64,000 nucleotides of DNA from Nakamurella deserti (GTDB lineage: Bacteria; Actinomycetota; Actinomycetes; Mycobacteriales; Nakamurellaceae), in contig NZ_QCXS01000003.1 in the NCBI RefSeq assembly GCF_003260015.1, forward strand, positions 424,315 through 488,314. The letters run 5' to 3'. Below, piece after piece: positions 28,347-36,948 of the stretch. Under the pieces are notes generated by a model that saw nothing but the letters and a program-made list of their open reading frames with translations, was not told the origin of the DNA and did not search any database. A program made the translations under genes and the position numbers. The number at the start of each line of letters is the position of its first letter. Positions within the stretch are counted from its first letter, which is position 1.

Positions 28347-30227
28347 ATGAGCACCGATCAGTCCACCGCCCCGCCGGACAGCGTCACCCCGCCCCGTCCG
28401 GCCGGCGTCACCCCCGTCCTCCCGGCCGCCCCGACGTCGCGCGCCTCGATCACCCGGCTCTGGCCGTTCGTGCGCCCCGAGCTGCGCCAGCTGGTGCTGT
28501 CCGCGGTGCTCGCGCTGGCCGCGATGGTGTGCGGTCTCGTCCTCCCGCTCGTCGTGCAGCGGATCGTCGACGGACCCATCGCCGACCGCGACCTCTCGGG
28601 GCTGTGGTGGCCAGGGGCCCTGCTGCTGCTGGCCGGCATCGGTGAGGCCCTGCTGTTCGGCCTGCGCCGCTGGGTCGCCGCCCGGCCCGCGACCCGCATC
28701 CAGGCCGCCATGCGGCAGCGGATCTACGACCGTCTGCAGGCCCTGCCCGTCGCCTATCACGACGGGATCGGCTCGGGACAGCTGCTGTCCCGGGCGGTCT
28801 CGGACCTGTCCACCATCCGGATGTTCCTCAGCTTCGGCGCCATCTTCCTGGTGGTGAACTCGCTGACGTTCCTGATCGGGCTGGGCATCCTCTTCAGCCT
28901 GTCGTGGCTGCTCGCACTGGTCGTGCTGGCCCAGGCCATCCCCCTGATCGTCATCTGCGCCCGGTACGAGACCCACTACAAGGTGCTGGCCCGTCGCTCG
29001 CAGGACCAGGTCGGCGACGTCGCCACCACCGTCGAGGAGTCCATCCTCGGGGTCCGCATCCTCAAGTCGTTCGGGCGCTCGGCGCACCTCGGCCGGGAGT
29101 TCTTCCGGCAGGCCAGCGAGCTGCGTGCCACCGAGATCGGCAAGGCCCGGATGATCGCGAAGCTGTGGGCGACGATCATCGCGTTACCCGAGATCGCGCT
29201 GGGCGTGTGTCTGCTGCTGGGCGTCCAGCAGGTCGCCGACGGCGCCATGTCGGCCGGCACCCTGGTCGCCTTCTTCACCGTCGCGATGATCCTGCGTTGG
29301 CCGATCGACTCGCTCGGGTGGCTGCTCAGCCTGCTCAACGACGCCGCGTCGGCGTCCGAGCGCTACTTCGAGGTGCTCGACGAGCCGGTCACCATCACCT
29401 CGCCTGCGAACCCGGTCCGGCTCCCCGCCGACGCCGGTGCCGGTGAGCTGGTCTTCGAGGACGTCCGGTTCCACTTCCCGGACGCCGCCGACCGTCCGGA
29501 CGTGCTCGCCGGCATCGACCTGCACCTGCGGCCGGGCACCACGGTGGCCGTCGTCGGCGCCACCGGTTCGGGCAAGACCGCGCTCACCGCGCTGGTCAAC
29601 CGGATGTACGACGTCACCGGCGGCCGGGTGCTGCTCGACGGCGTCGACGTCCGCGATCTCGACCTCGCCGACCTGCGCCGCGCCGTCAGCGTGGCGTTCG
29701 AGGAGCCCATCCTGTTCTCGGCGAGCGTCGCCGAGAACATCACCCTCGGCCGCCCGGACTCCACCGAGGACGAGATCCGCCGGGCCGTCGCGGTGGCCCA
29801 GGCCGACTTCGTGTACGACCTGCCGTGGGGTCTGCGGACCCGCGTCGGCGAACAGGGGCTCACCCTGTCCGGCGGGCAGCGGCAACGGCTGGCGTTGGCC
29901 CGCGCCGTCATCGGCAACCCGCGGGTGCTGGTGCTCGACGACCCGCTCTCGGCGTTGGACATCCACACCGAGGCCGCGGTCGAGCGTGCGCTGCGCAGCG
30001 TGCTGCACTCCACGACCGCGCTGATCATCGCCCACCGCGCGTCGACGGTGATGATGGCCGATCAGGTGGCGCTGCTGCAGCACGGTCGCATCGCCGCGAT
30101 CGGCACCCACCAGGAGCTGCTGGCCCGGGTGCCGGCCTACCGCGCGCTGCTGTCGAGCGCTCCCGCCGACGACCCCGACACCGACCCACCGACGCGCGAC
30201 CGCGTCACCGAGAAGAGCCTCCGATGA
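28347..30227 (+). CDS. Heterodimeric ABC exporter, subunit 1 (degenerate ATPase site)
   Basis: A 626-residue half-transporter: a six-helix exporter membrane domain (about 45-330) and a C-terminal nucleotide-binding domain. Walker A is GATGSGKT, the signature LSGGQRQR is canonical, and Walker B reads LVLDDP where the catalytic glutamate is normally expected; Asp replaces Glu. The H-loop is IIAHRAS. Asp at this position is typical of the non-hydrolysing site in heterodimeric exporters (TM287/288, BmrCD). ATG 28347 is preferred over 28302, which has no ribosome-binding site. Its stop overlaps the partner's ATG. Exported substrate unknown (drug, lipid or peptide). Confidence 0.93.
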   Translation: MSTDQSTAPPDSVTPPRPAGVTPVLPAAPTSRASITRLWPFVRPELRQLVLSAVLALAAMVCGLVLPLVVQRIVDGPIADRDLSGLWWPGALLLLAGIGEALLFGLRRWVAARPATRIQAAMRQRIYDRLQALPVAYHDGIGSGQLLSRAVSDLSTIRMFLSFGAIFLVVNSLTFLIGLGILFSLSWLLALVVLAQAIPLIVICARYETHYKVLARRSQDQVGDVATTVEESILGVRILKSFGRSAHLGREFFRQASELRATEIGKARMIAKLWATIIALPEIALGVCLLLGVQQVADGAMSAGTLVAFFTVAMILRWPIDSLGWLLSLLNDAASASERYFEVLDEPVTITSPANPVRLPADAGAGELVFEDVRFHFPDAADRPDVLAGIDLHLRPGTTVAVVGATGSGKTALTALVNRMYDVTGGRVLLDGVDVRDLDLADLRRAVSVAFEEPILFSASVAENITLGRPDSTEDEIRRAVAVAQADFVYDLPWGLRTRVGEQGLTLSGGQRQRLALARAVIGNPRVLVLDDPLSALDIHTEAAVERALRSVLHSTTALIIAHRASTVMMADQVALLQHGRIAAIGTHQELLARVPAYRALLSSAPADDPDTDPPTRDRVTEKSLR

Positions 30228-32098
30228 GCACCGCGACCGACCAGGACCGCGCCGGCGACCTGCCGGACGATCCCGCCACCGTCACCGACTGGCGGGGTAT
30301 CGGCGACGACGGCACCACCGCGCCCGACGGCGACGCCCGCCCCGGCGGCCTCAAGCTCGCCGGCGGCAGCCGGAAACTGGTCCGCGAACTGGCCCGGCCG
30401 CACCGCGGGCGGCTCATCCTCGCCGGGCTGGTCATCCTCCTCGACCAGGCCGTGTCGGTGGCCGGCCCGCTGCTCATCGCCTACGGCATCGACACCGCGG
30501 TACCCGCCCTGATGGACGGCGACCGCGGCCCGATGTTCCTGGCCGTCGGGCTGTACCTGTTCACCGCCGCGGCCAGCGCGCTGACCCGGCTGGTGTTCGT
30601 CCGGATGTCCGGCCGGATCTCGCAGGACGTGCTGCGCGGGCTGCGGGCCCGGGTGTTCGACCACGCCCAGCAGCTCAGCGTCTCCTTCCACGAGAAGTAC
30701 ACCTCCGGCCGGGTCATCTCGCGGATGACCAGCGACCTGGAGACCATCGGCGAGACCCTCGAGACCGGCATCAACGACCTGATCGCCGGGTTGCTGTCGG
30801 TGGTGGTGATCAGCGGCGTCCTGCTGTGGCTGGACCCGACGCTGGGCGCGGTCTCGCTACTGGCCTTCGTGCCGCTGTTCTTCGTCACCCGCTGGTTCCA
30901 GCGGCGCTCGCTGACCATCTACCGCGGTTCCCGGACGGCGATGGCGTCGCTGATCGTCCAGTTCACCGAGACGATGAACGGCCTGCGCGCGGTGCAGACG
31001 TTCCGCCGCGAGCCGCGCAACGCGCGCATCTTCGCCGAGGACAACGACCGTTTCGCCCGCAACGACGGCGACGCGCTCGTCGTCGCCGGCATCTACAGCC
31101 CGGCGGTGCGGCTGATCGGCAACGTCGCGCTGACCGCGGTGATGATCCTCGGGGCCGTGTTCGTGGTGAACGGCTCGCTGGAGGTCGGCATCCTGGCCGC
31201 CTTCCTGCTCTACCTGCGCCGGATGTACGACCCGATGGACGAGCTGGCCATGTTCTACAACCAGGCGCAGTCGGCGGCGGCCGCCCTGGAGAAGATCGCC
31301 ACCCTGCTCGCGCAGCAGCCGTCGGTGCGGGAGCCGGTCGACCCGACGCCGCTGCCGCAGCCGCGTGGTGAGCTCCGCTTCGAGGGTGTGGGGTTCGGCT
31401 ACTCGGCCGAGCGCGAGGTGCTGCCCCGGTTCGACCTGACGGTGCCGGCCGGCCAGACGATCGCCCTGGTCGGCGCCACCGGTGCGGGCAAGACGACGCT
31501 GGCCCGGCTGCTGGCCCGCTTCTACGACCCCACCGAGGGGCGGGTGCGGCTGGACGGCGTCGACCTGCGGGAGCTGGCCAACGACGACCTGCGGCGGGCG
31601 CTGGTCATGGTGACCCAGGAGTCGTTCCTGTTCTCCGGGTCGGTGGCCGACAACATCGCGCTGGGCAAGCCGAGTGCCACGCGGGCGGAGATCGAGGCCG
31701 CCGCCGAGGCGGTCGGGGTGGCCGACTTCGTGAATGCGCTGCCCCAGGGCTACGACACCGACGTGCGCAGGCGGGGCGGGCGGCTGTCCGCCGGACAGCG
31801 TCAGCTGGTGGCCTTCGCCCGGGCGTTCCTGGCCGACCCGGCGGTGCTGATCCTGGACGAGGCGACCGCCTCGCTGGACATCCCCAGCGAGCGGGCCGTG
31901 CAGTCCGCGCTGCACCGGGTGCTGCACGGCCGGACCGCGGTGATCATCGCGCACCGGCTGTCGACGGTGTCGATCGCCGACCGGGTCCTGGTGATGGACC
32001 AGGGCCGGATCGTCGAGGACGGCTCCCCCGCCGAACTCATCGCCGGCAAGGGCCGGTTCGCGCAACTCGACACGGCGTGGCGGGAGTCGCTGGCCTGA
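30224..32098 (+). CDS. Heterodimeric ABC exporter, subunit 2 (catalytic site)
   Basis: A 624-residue half-transporter partner of the preceding gene, overlapping it by 4 bp (ATGA). The six-helix domain (about 60-340) is followed by an NBD with Walker A GATGAGKTT, signature LSAGQRQL (Gly to Ala), Walker B LILDEATASLD with the catalytic Glu, and H-loop IIAHRLSTV. This is complementary to subunit 1: the pair should form one competent site (this Walker A/B with subunit 1's LSGGQ) and one degenerate site. It ends at a convergent gap filled by a palindromic array. Confidence 0.94.
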   Translation: MSTATDQDRAGDLPDDPATVTDWRGIGDDGTTAPDGDARPGGLKLAGGSRKLVRELARPHRGRLILAGLVILLDQAVSVAGPLLIAYGIDTAVPALMDGDRGPMFLAVGLYLFTAAASALTRLVFVRMSGRISQDVLRGLRARVFDHAQQLSVSFHEKYTSGRVISRMTSDLETIGETLETGINDLIAGLLSVVVISGVLLWLDPTLGAVSLLAFVPLFFVTRWFQRRSLTIYRGSRTAMASLIVQFTETMNGLRAVQTFRREPRNARIFAEDNDRFARNDGDALVVAGIYSPAVRLIGNVALTAVMILGAVFVVNGSLEVGILAAFLLYLRRMYDPMDELAMFYNQAQSAAAALEKIATLLAQQPSVREPVDPTPLPQPRGELRFEGVGFGYSAEREVLPRFDLTVPAGQTIALVGATGAGKTTLARLLARFYDPTEGRVRLDGVDLRELANDDLRRALVMVTQESFLFSGSVADNIALGKPSATRAEIEAAAEAVGVADFVNALPQGYDTDVRRRGGRLSAGQRQLVAFARAFLADPAVLILDEATASLDIPSERAVQSALHRVLHGRTAVIIAHRLSTVSIADRVLVMDQGRIVEDGSPAELIAGKGRFAQLDTAWRESLA

Positions 32099-32101
32099 GC
32101 G

Positions 32102-33330
32102 CGGCTGTGGGCCGCCGGCGCGGGACCGGCTCACCGGTCCCGCGTTCGCGGTCTGCCCCGGCGCCCCGGTTCCGCGTGCCGGTCTGCCCGGCGCTCCGGT
32201 CGGCCCAGCGCTCTGGTCGGCCCAGCGAATCGGGGATTGCGGGGATCGCGGCCCCGAGCCCGGCTGTGGGCCGCCGGCGCGGGACCGGCTCACCGCCCGG
32301 TCTGCCCAACGAATTGGAAGGTGCCCACCCTGCAGGGTGGGCAGGTCCACATTCGTTGGGCAGATCGCGCAAGGGCCACGCAGCACGAAAGTGACGCTGC
32401 CGCCGACGCCTCGCTCGGCACCGGCTGAAGGCGAGCGCCCGCACCCCGACTCAACGCCCCGGTCTGCCGACCGAACCCGAATGTGCCCACCCCGCAGGGT
32501 GGGCACGTCCACATTCGTTGGGCAGATCGCGCACGGGGCCACCCAGCAGGCCACTGACGCTGCCGCCGACGCCTCGCTCGGCACCGGCTGAAGGTGAGAT
32601 CCGCATCCCGACGCAACGCCCCGGTCTGCCGACCGAACCCGAATGTGCCCACCCCGCAGGGTGGGCACGTCCACATTCGTTGCGCAGATCGCGCAAGGGC
32701 CACGCAGCACGAAAGTGAGGCTGCCGCCGACGCCTCGCTCGGCACCGGCTGAAGGCGAGCGCCCGCACCCCGACTCAACGCCCCGGTCTGCCGACCGAAC
32801 CCGAATGTGCCCACCCACCAGGGTGGGCACGTCCACATTGGTTGCGCACATCGCGCACGGGGCCACCCAGCAGGCCACTGACGCTGCCGCCGAGCCTCGC
32901 TCGGCACCGGCTCGGCGCTCCCGGTCTGCCCCACGCCCCGATACGTCTAGCGACGCGGGGACCGCGGGCCTGAGCCCGGCTGTTGCGCGCCGAGGTGCCC
33001 GGCTCCCCGCCGGGTCTGCCCAACGAATTGAAATGTGCCCACCCTGCAGGGTGGGCACGTCCACATTCATTAGGCAGATCGAGCAAAGGCCCACCCAGCA
33101 CGCAACTGACGCTGCCGCCGACGCCTCGCTCGGCACCGGCTCGGCGCTCCCGGTCTGCCCCACGCCGCGCTTCGCGCAGCGAAGCGGGGGTCGCGGGCCC
33201 CAGCCCGGCTGTTGCTCGCCAGCGGGACCGGCTTTCTGCAAAGGAAGCCGACCGAACCGGAATGTGCCCACCCTGCAGGGTGGGCACGTCCACATCCACT
33301 GGGCAGATCGCACACCTGACGGCGAGGAAC
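32102..33330. repeat. Array of six long palindromic units in a convergent gap
   Basis: A 1.2-kb stretch without credible genes. Six copies of a 24-bp palindrome (arm GTGCCCACCC, centre TGCA or CGCA, then the inverse arm) begin at 32321, 32483, 32645, 32807, 33035 and 33264. The first four are exactly 162 bp apart, the rest 228 and 229. Each is followed by GTCCACATTCGTTGGGCAGA or a close variant. In units 1 and 5 the left flank TCTGCCCAACGAAT is inverted-complementary to it, giving a ~64-bp hairpin. The spacers are also conserved (GCCGACGCCTCGCTCGGCAC). A 35-bp direct repeat (32102-32136 and 32261-32295) precedes the first unit. Confidence 0.9.
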
Positions 33331-33335
33331 GCGCC

Positions 33336-33848
33336 TCAGGGGACGAGCGGGAAGAACAGCAGGGAGATCCACGCGACCACGGTGCCCAGCGCACCCCCGA
33401 GCGCGATCCAGCGCAGCACCGGCAGCGCCCGGGACATCCACAGCGCCGGGGTCAGCCCGAGCGCGACGACGATGTTCGCTGCCAGCGCGAACACCACGTT
33501 GTCGGCCAGGCCGGCCGTGATGACGTACACCGCACAGCCGATGATGAGTCCGGCGAACCCGGCGAGGAACAGCCCCGGGCCCCACGGCGTCGGCTCGTTG
33601 CCGCGTCGCCACTCCTCCACCCAGCGCCAGTCGGTCTGGTCGCCGGATGGTGCCCGGGAGCCGCGTCCGAAGCGCCGGCGGGGTGGGTCCGTCAGCGGCA
33701 GCATCGGCACCACCCCGGTCAACCCGGGCGGGTCCACCGGCACGCCGGGGGCGGGCGCCGCCGAGGTCTCCGCCACCTCCCGGACGCGGTCCGGCACGTT
33801 GTGCGGGCGCGCCCAGACCGCTCCCGACAGACCGCTCTCCTCCACCAT
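33336..33848 (-). CDS. DUF2537 membrane protein
   Basis: A 170-residue actinobacterial membrane protein. A soluble N-terminus of about 90 residues (containing RRFGRGSRAPSGDQTDWRW) precedes three to four helices, e.g. LFLAGFAGLIIGCAVYVI and VLRWIALGGALGTVVAWISL. It matches the DUF2537 family as remembered (M. tuberculosis Rv0882), there next to the TrmH-type methyltransferase just as here (29-bp gap). Function unknown. The start ATG is at 33848. Confidence 0.82.
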   Translation of the reverse strand: MVEESGLSGAVWARPHNVPDRVREVAETSAAPAPGVPVDPPGLTGVVPMLPLTDPPRRRFGRGSRAPSGDQTDWRWVEEWRRGNEPTPWGPGLFLAGFAGLIIGCAVYVITAGLADNVVFALAANIVVALGLTPALWMSRALPVLRWIALGGALGTVVAWISLLFFPLVP

Positions 33849-33877
33849 GTCACCGAGTCTGCCGCACGCCGCCGACG

Positions 33878-34741
33878 TCACTCACTCCACCACGCCGGTG
33901 CCGGTGCCGGTGCCGGTTCCGGTTCCGGTTCCGGTTCCGGTGCCGCCAGCGTCGCGAACGCCACCGCTCCGGCCGTGGCGACGTTGAGCGAGTCGACCCC
34001 GGCGGCCATCGGGATCCGGAGCCAGACGTCACTGGCGGCCAACGCCGCCTCGGACAGTCCCGGGCCCTCCGACCCGAGGAGCAGCGCCAGCGGCGACGGC
34101 CCCCGGTCGAAGGACAGCAGCGGCTGCGCGCCCACCCGTGGCGTCAGCGCCGCCACCCGGAACCCTGCCGCGCGCAGGGTGTTCAGCGCCGCCGTGACGT
34201 CCCCGGTCAACGGCGCGAACGGCACCTTCAGCACGTTGCCCATCGACACCCGCACCGATCGCCGGTAGAGCGGATCGGCGCACCCGTCCAGCAGCAGCAC
34301 CGCGTCCACCCCCAGCGCGGCCGCATTGCGGAAGATCGACCCCAGGTTCTCGTGATCGCCGACGCCTTCCAGCACCGCCACCGTCCGCGCGCCGCGCACC
34401 AGGTCGGCCGCGTTCGGGAACGCCACCCGGTCGGCCACCGCGAGCACCCCCCGGTTGAGGTGGAAACCGACCACCTCCGCCATCACCTCCGCCGACACCC
34501 GGTGGTACGGCACGTCCACGGCGCGCAGCACCCCGGCCAGCACGTCGTACTTCGATCCCACCCCCAGCAGCGACCGCACCGGGTACGCCGACGCCAGCAA
34601 CCGCTCCACCACGACGGTGCCCTCGGCGATCACCAGCCCCCGGCCGCCGGGCCGGTCGGGGCGCCGGTCGGCGGTGGTCAGGTCGCGGAAGTCGTCGACC
34701 CGGGGGTCAGCGGGGTCGTCGATGTCGATCAGCTCGGCCAT
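33878..34741 (-). CDS. SpoU/TrmH-family RNA 2'-O-methyltransferase
   Basis: A 287-residue SPOUT methyltransferase using S-adenosylmethionine to methylate ribose in rRNA or tRNA. Motif 1 is VLEGVGDHENLGSIFRNAAA (conserved Asn/Arg), motif 2 LLLGSEGPGLS, and motif 3 IPMAAGVDSLNVATAGAVAF; the knot is therefore complete. An N-terminal substrate-binding domain (L7Ae-like) covers about residues 1-110. The C-terminus is an unusual Pro/Glu/Ala tail encoded by a hexanucleotide repeat. Target nucleotide unknown. The gene pair with DUF2537 matches Rv0881-Rv0882. Confidence 0.92.
   Translation of the reverse strand: MAELIDIDDPADPRVDDFRDLTTADRRPDRPGGRGLVIAEGTVVVERLLASAYPVRSLLGVGSKYDVLAGVLRAVDVPYHRVSAEVMAEVVGFHLNRGVLAVADRVAFPNAADLVRGARTVAVLEGVGDHENLGSIFRNAAALGVDAVLLLDGCADPLYRRSVRVSMGNVLKVPFAPLTGDVTAALNTLRAAGFRVAALTPRVGAQPLLSFDRGPSPLALLLGSEGPGLSEAALAASDVWLRIPMAAGVDSLNVATAGAVAFATLAAPEPEPEPEPAPAPAPAWWSE
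33895..33942. repeat. Hexanucleotide microsatellite in the trmH-like gene
   Basis: Eight consecutive copies of CCGGTK (three CCGGTG, four CCGGTT, one CCGGTG). Read on the minus strand it encodes alternating Pro-Glu/Pro-Ala near the C-terminus of the methyltransferase. Because the unit is 6 bp, copy-number change alters tail length without a frameshift. Confidence 0.9.
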
Positions 34742-35049
34742 GGTGAGCCGACGGTACCGGCGAAAAGAATTTCCGATCCGACCCATCCGGTGCACAGCGG
34801 GTCACGAATGCCCTGTGTTCCACCCCGCACAGCGGGTTCACACCGGTCTCGCACGGACCGGTCATCGCGGCGGGTGCGACCGCCGACACGCGTACCGGCC
34901 GGTCGACTTCTCGGCCACGACCGGTACCTCTCTGCCCCCACGCGGCGTCGTCGTGTCCGGGCAGCCCGAGATCTGTGTCCAGGACGGCGTTCCCCGTTGT
35001 CCTCATGACCCATGGCCGCGACACGGCCCATGGCAGAAAGGGATCGAAG
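34742..35049. other. Promoter region between trmH and the ferritin-like genes
   Basis: A 308-bp divergent gap with no gene. GCACAGCGGGT occurs twice (34792-34802 and 34827-34837, 35 bp apart), a possible direct-repeat binding site. An AT-rich patch (GAAAAGAATTTCC, 34762-34774) lies near the trmH end. Several GGTACC/ACCGGT-type short palindromes occur at 34895-34930. The ferritin-like gene has AAAGGGA before its ATG. Confidence 0.4.
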
Positions 35050-35715
35050 ATGGCCGATCAACTCTTCGGCGGAAAGCCGGTGCTGCAGTTCAGCACCGGA
35101 CACGACCGCCGCACCTTCTTGAAGTGGGCGGGACTCGTCGGAGTCGGCGCCACCCTCGCAGCAGGTGTCGTTCCCACCACGGCGCAGGCCGCCGAGCTCA
35201 AGTCCGGCATCCGCGCCGGCTCGAAGGCCGCCAAGGCCGGGACCGACATCGACATCCTCAACTACGCCCTGACCCTGGAGTACCTGGAGGCGGACTTCTA
35301 CGCCAAGGGCATCCAGGCGGGTTTCCTCAGCGGGCGTGAGCTCGACCTGGTGACCCCGATCGCCGACCACGAGAACCAGCACGTGGCCGCGGTCACCCAG
35401 ACCATCACCACCCTGGGCGGCACCCCGGTCGCCAAGCCGAACATCACCTATCCGGCCGGTGTCTTCGACAGCCGCGACAACTTCCTCAAGAACGCGTCCG
35501 TGTTCGAGGAGCTCGGTGTGACGGCCTACCACGGCCAGGTCCCGCTCATCCAGAGTGTCGACATCCTGGGCGCCGCAGCGTCCATCGCGGGTGTGGAATC
35601 CCGGCACGCCGCGGTGATCGCCACCCTGATCGGCGGGAACCCGTTCCCGAACCAGATCGAGAAGAACGCGTCGATGGACACCGTTCTCGCCGCCGTCACT
35701 CCTCTGATCAGCTGA
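35050..35715 (+). CDS. Tat-exported ferritin-like diiron protein
   Basis: A 221-residue four-helix-bundle protein of the ferritin-like (PF13668, ferritin_2) type. The N-terminus carries a twin-arginine signal: RRTFLK at residues 20-25, a hydrophobic stretch, and an ATAQA-like cleavage region (TTAQAAE). Two ExxH motifs (ENQH and ESRH) plus glutamates in TLEYLE and FEELG supply a complete diiron ligand set. It therefore folds in the cytoplasm, probably with metal, before export. Related proteins are linked to desiccation or oxidative stress; the actual activity is unknown. A 14-bp gap separates it from its paralogue. Confidence 0.85.
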   Translation: MADQLFGGKPVLQFSTGHDRRTFLKWAGLVGVGATLAAGVVPTTAQAAELKSGIRAGSKAAKAGTDIDILNYALTLEYLEADFYAKGIQAGFLSGRELDLVTPIADHENQHVAAVTQTITTLGGTPVAKPNITYPAGVFDSRDNFLKNASVFEELGVTAYHGQVPLIQSVDILGAAASIAGVESRHAAVIATLIGGNPFPNQIEKNASMDTVLAAVTPLIS

Positions 35716-35729
35716 AAGGGACCACCATC

Positions 35730-36503
35730 ATGACGAGCATCTCCTCCGCCCGCGCCGATTTCGTGCGGGGCCAGCTGGGCCAGGTCTCCTCGAAGCAGGC
35801 CCTGTTCGCCCTGAACAACCGGTGGGCACTCGCGTCGAAGGCCGACTTCGCCAACGACATCGACGTGCTCAACTACGCGCTCACCCTCGAGTACCTCGAG
35901 GCCGCGTTCTACCAGCAGGGCAACGCCGCCGGCCTGCTCAGCGGCGTCGAGAAGGACTACCTCGGGGTCATCCAGACCGACGAGGAGTTCCACGTCACCG
36001 CCCTGACGCAGACCATCCAGCAGCTCGGCGGCACCCCCGTCGAGAAGCCGGGGGTCGGCTTCGGCGACGCGTTCAAGAGCCGTGACACCTACCTGACCAC
36101 CAGCGTGACGTTCGAGAACGTCGGTGTCGGCGCGTACCTCGGTGCCGCCGGCTTCATCAAGGACAAGACCGTGCTGCAGGCCGCGGCCGGCATCTTCGGG
36201 GTCGAGGCCCGCCACGCGGCGGTCGTCGCCAACCTGCTGGGCCTGCCCGCCGAGGGCGGCGTCTACCAGGGTGCCTACGAGACGCCGATCGCGCAGGCCG
36301 ACGTCCTCAAGGCCGTCACCCCGTTCCTGATGAGCCAGATGGGTGCCGTGCCGTCCGGCGGCGTCCAGACCGGTGGCGGCTCGGCCTCGGAGAACGACCA
36401 GACCGGGCTGTACGTGCTGGGCGGGGCTGCCCTGCTGGGCGCCGCCGGTGCAGCCGTCTACGCCGGCCGTCACCGTGCCGACGAGGTCTCCGACACCATC
36501 TGA
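35730..36503 (+). CDS. Ferritin-like paralogue with C-terminal membrane tail and no signal peptide
   Basis: A 257-residue paralogue of the preceding protein. The bundle is aligned throughout (NYALTLEYLEAAFY, EEFH, FENVG, EARH), so the diiron ligands are kept, but the N-terminus (MTSISSARADFVRGQLGQVS) is not a signal peptide. After a Gly/Ser linker the C-terminus has DQTG, a hydrophobic helix (LYVLGGAALLGAAGAAVYA) and a basic start of tail (GRHR). This is the layout of a sortase signal, with DQTG instead of LPXTG, or alternatively of a tail anchor. A sortase gene lies 446 bp downstream. GAAAGGGACC precedes the ATG. Confidence 0.83.
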   Translation: MTSISSARADFVRGQLGQVSSKQALFALNNRWALASKADFANDIDVLNYALTLEYLEAAFYQQGNAAGLLSGVEKDYLGVIQTDEEFHVTALTQTIQQLGGTPVEKPGVGFGDAFKSRDTYLTTSVTFENVGVGAYLGAAGFIKDKTVLQAAAGIFGVEARHAAVVANLLGLPAEGGVYQGAYETPIAQADVLKAVTPFLMSQMGAVPSGGVQTGGGSASENDQTGLYVLGGAALLGAAGAAVYAGRHRADEVSDTI

Positions 36504-36512
36504 CGTCCCACC

Positions 36513-36544
36513 CGCAGCACCGCAGCACCGCAGCACCGCAGCAC
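36513..36544. repeat. Four tandem copies of CGCAGCAC
   Basis: An exact 8-bp unit repeated four times, 10 bp after the stop of the second ferritin-like gene. It is intergenic, between the gene and a strong hairpin. Confidence 0.85.
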
Positions 36545-36550
36545 CGGCAT

Positions 36551-36584
36551 GCCGTCCGGGGCGGATCCTCCCGCCCCGGACGGC
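36551..36584 (+). terminator. Strong hairpin after the ferritin-like pair
   Basis: Exact 14-bp arms (GCCGTCCGGGGCGG and its inverse complement) with a 6-nt ATCCTC loop; no U-tract. It would separate the ferritin-like genes from the downstream small protein and sortase, unless read-through occurs. Confidence 0.65.
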
Positions 36585-36761
36585 ACCCGCACCACCGCTC
36601 CACCCGGCACCCGCGCCACCGCTCGTCGCCCCCCGGCTTTCCGCTCCTCCGCACCACCGCTTCCAGCCCCACCGCACCACCGCTTCCAGCCCCGCCACTC
36701 GCCGCACCACCGCCGCCCGCACCACCGCCGCCGCGACTGCGGCCGCCGCCGAGGAGACGAC

Positions 36762-36881
36762 GTGACCCTTCCCCACCGCGCTCCGGCCCGGCCCACGTCG
36801 GCGTTGCGGACGACGTTGCCGGTGTTCGTCGCCGTGGCCGCCGTCTGGGTCGGCGGCATGCTCACCCTCTTCCAGCGCTGA
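36762..36881 (+). CDS. 39-residue single-span membrane protein
   Basis: A very short gene supported by a strong GAGGAG 5 nt before the GTG. It encodes a basic N-terminus (VTLPHRAPARPTSALRTT), one hydrophobic helix (LPVFVAVAAVWVGGMLTLF) and ends QR. It lies 67 bp before the sortase, which has an identical GAGGAG signal, so the two look like one transcription unit. Unrecognised; small membrane peptides next to sortases can be cofactors, but that is speculation. Confidence 0.6.
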   Translation: MTLPHRAPARPTSALRTTLPVFVAVAAVWVGGMLTLFQR

Positions 36882-36948
36882 ACCGCCGCGCTCACCGCAC
36901 CGACATCCCTGCGGCGCCCCGCCGGCGCCACCGGACGAGGAGACTTCC

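Noticed and set aside
32321-33287. CRISPR-like array
   Set aside because: Repeats are palindromic and 162-229 bp apart, the intervening sequence is itself conserved rather than unique, and no cas gene is present.
30857-33394. An 845-codon minus-strand frame across the palindromic array, and a 541-codon plus-strand frame from 32643
   Set aside because: Both stay open because the first array steps (162 and 228 bp) are multiples of three and the DNA is GC-rich. The first also runs antisense through the ABC transporter gene; the 229-bp step breaks the repeat register; and there is no ribosome-binding site or family match.
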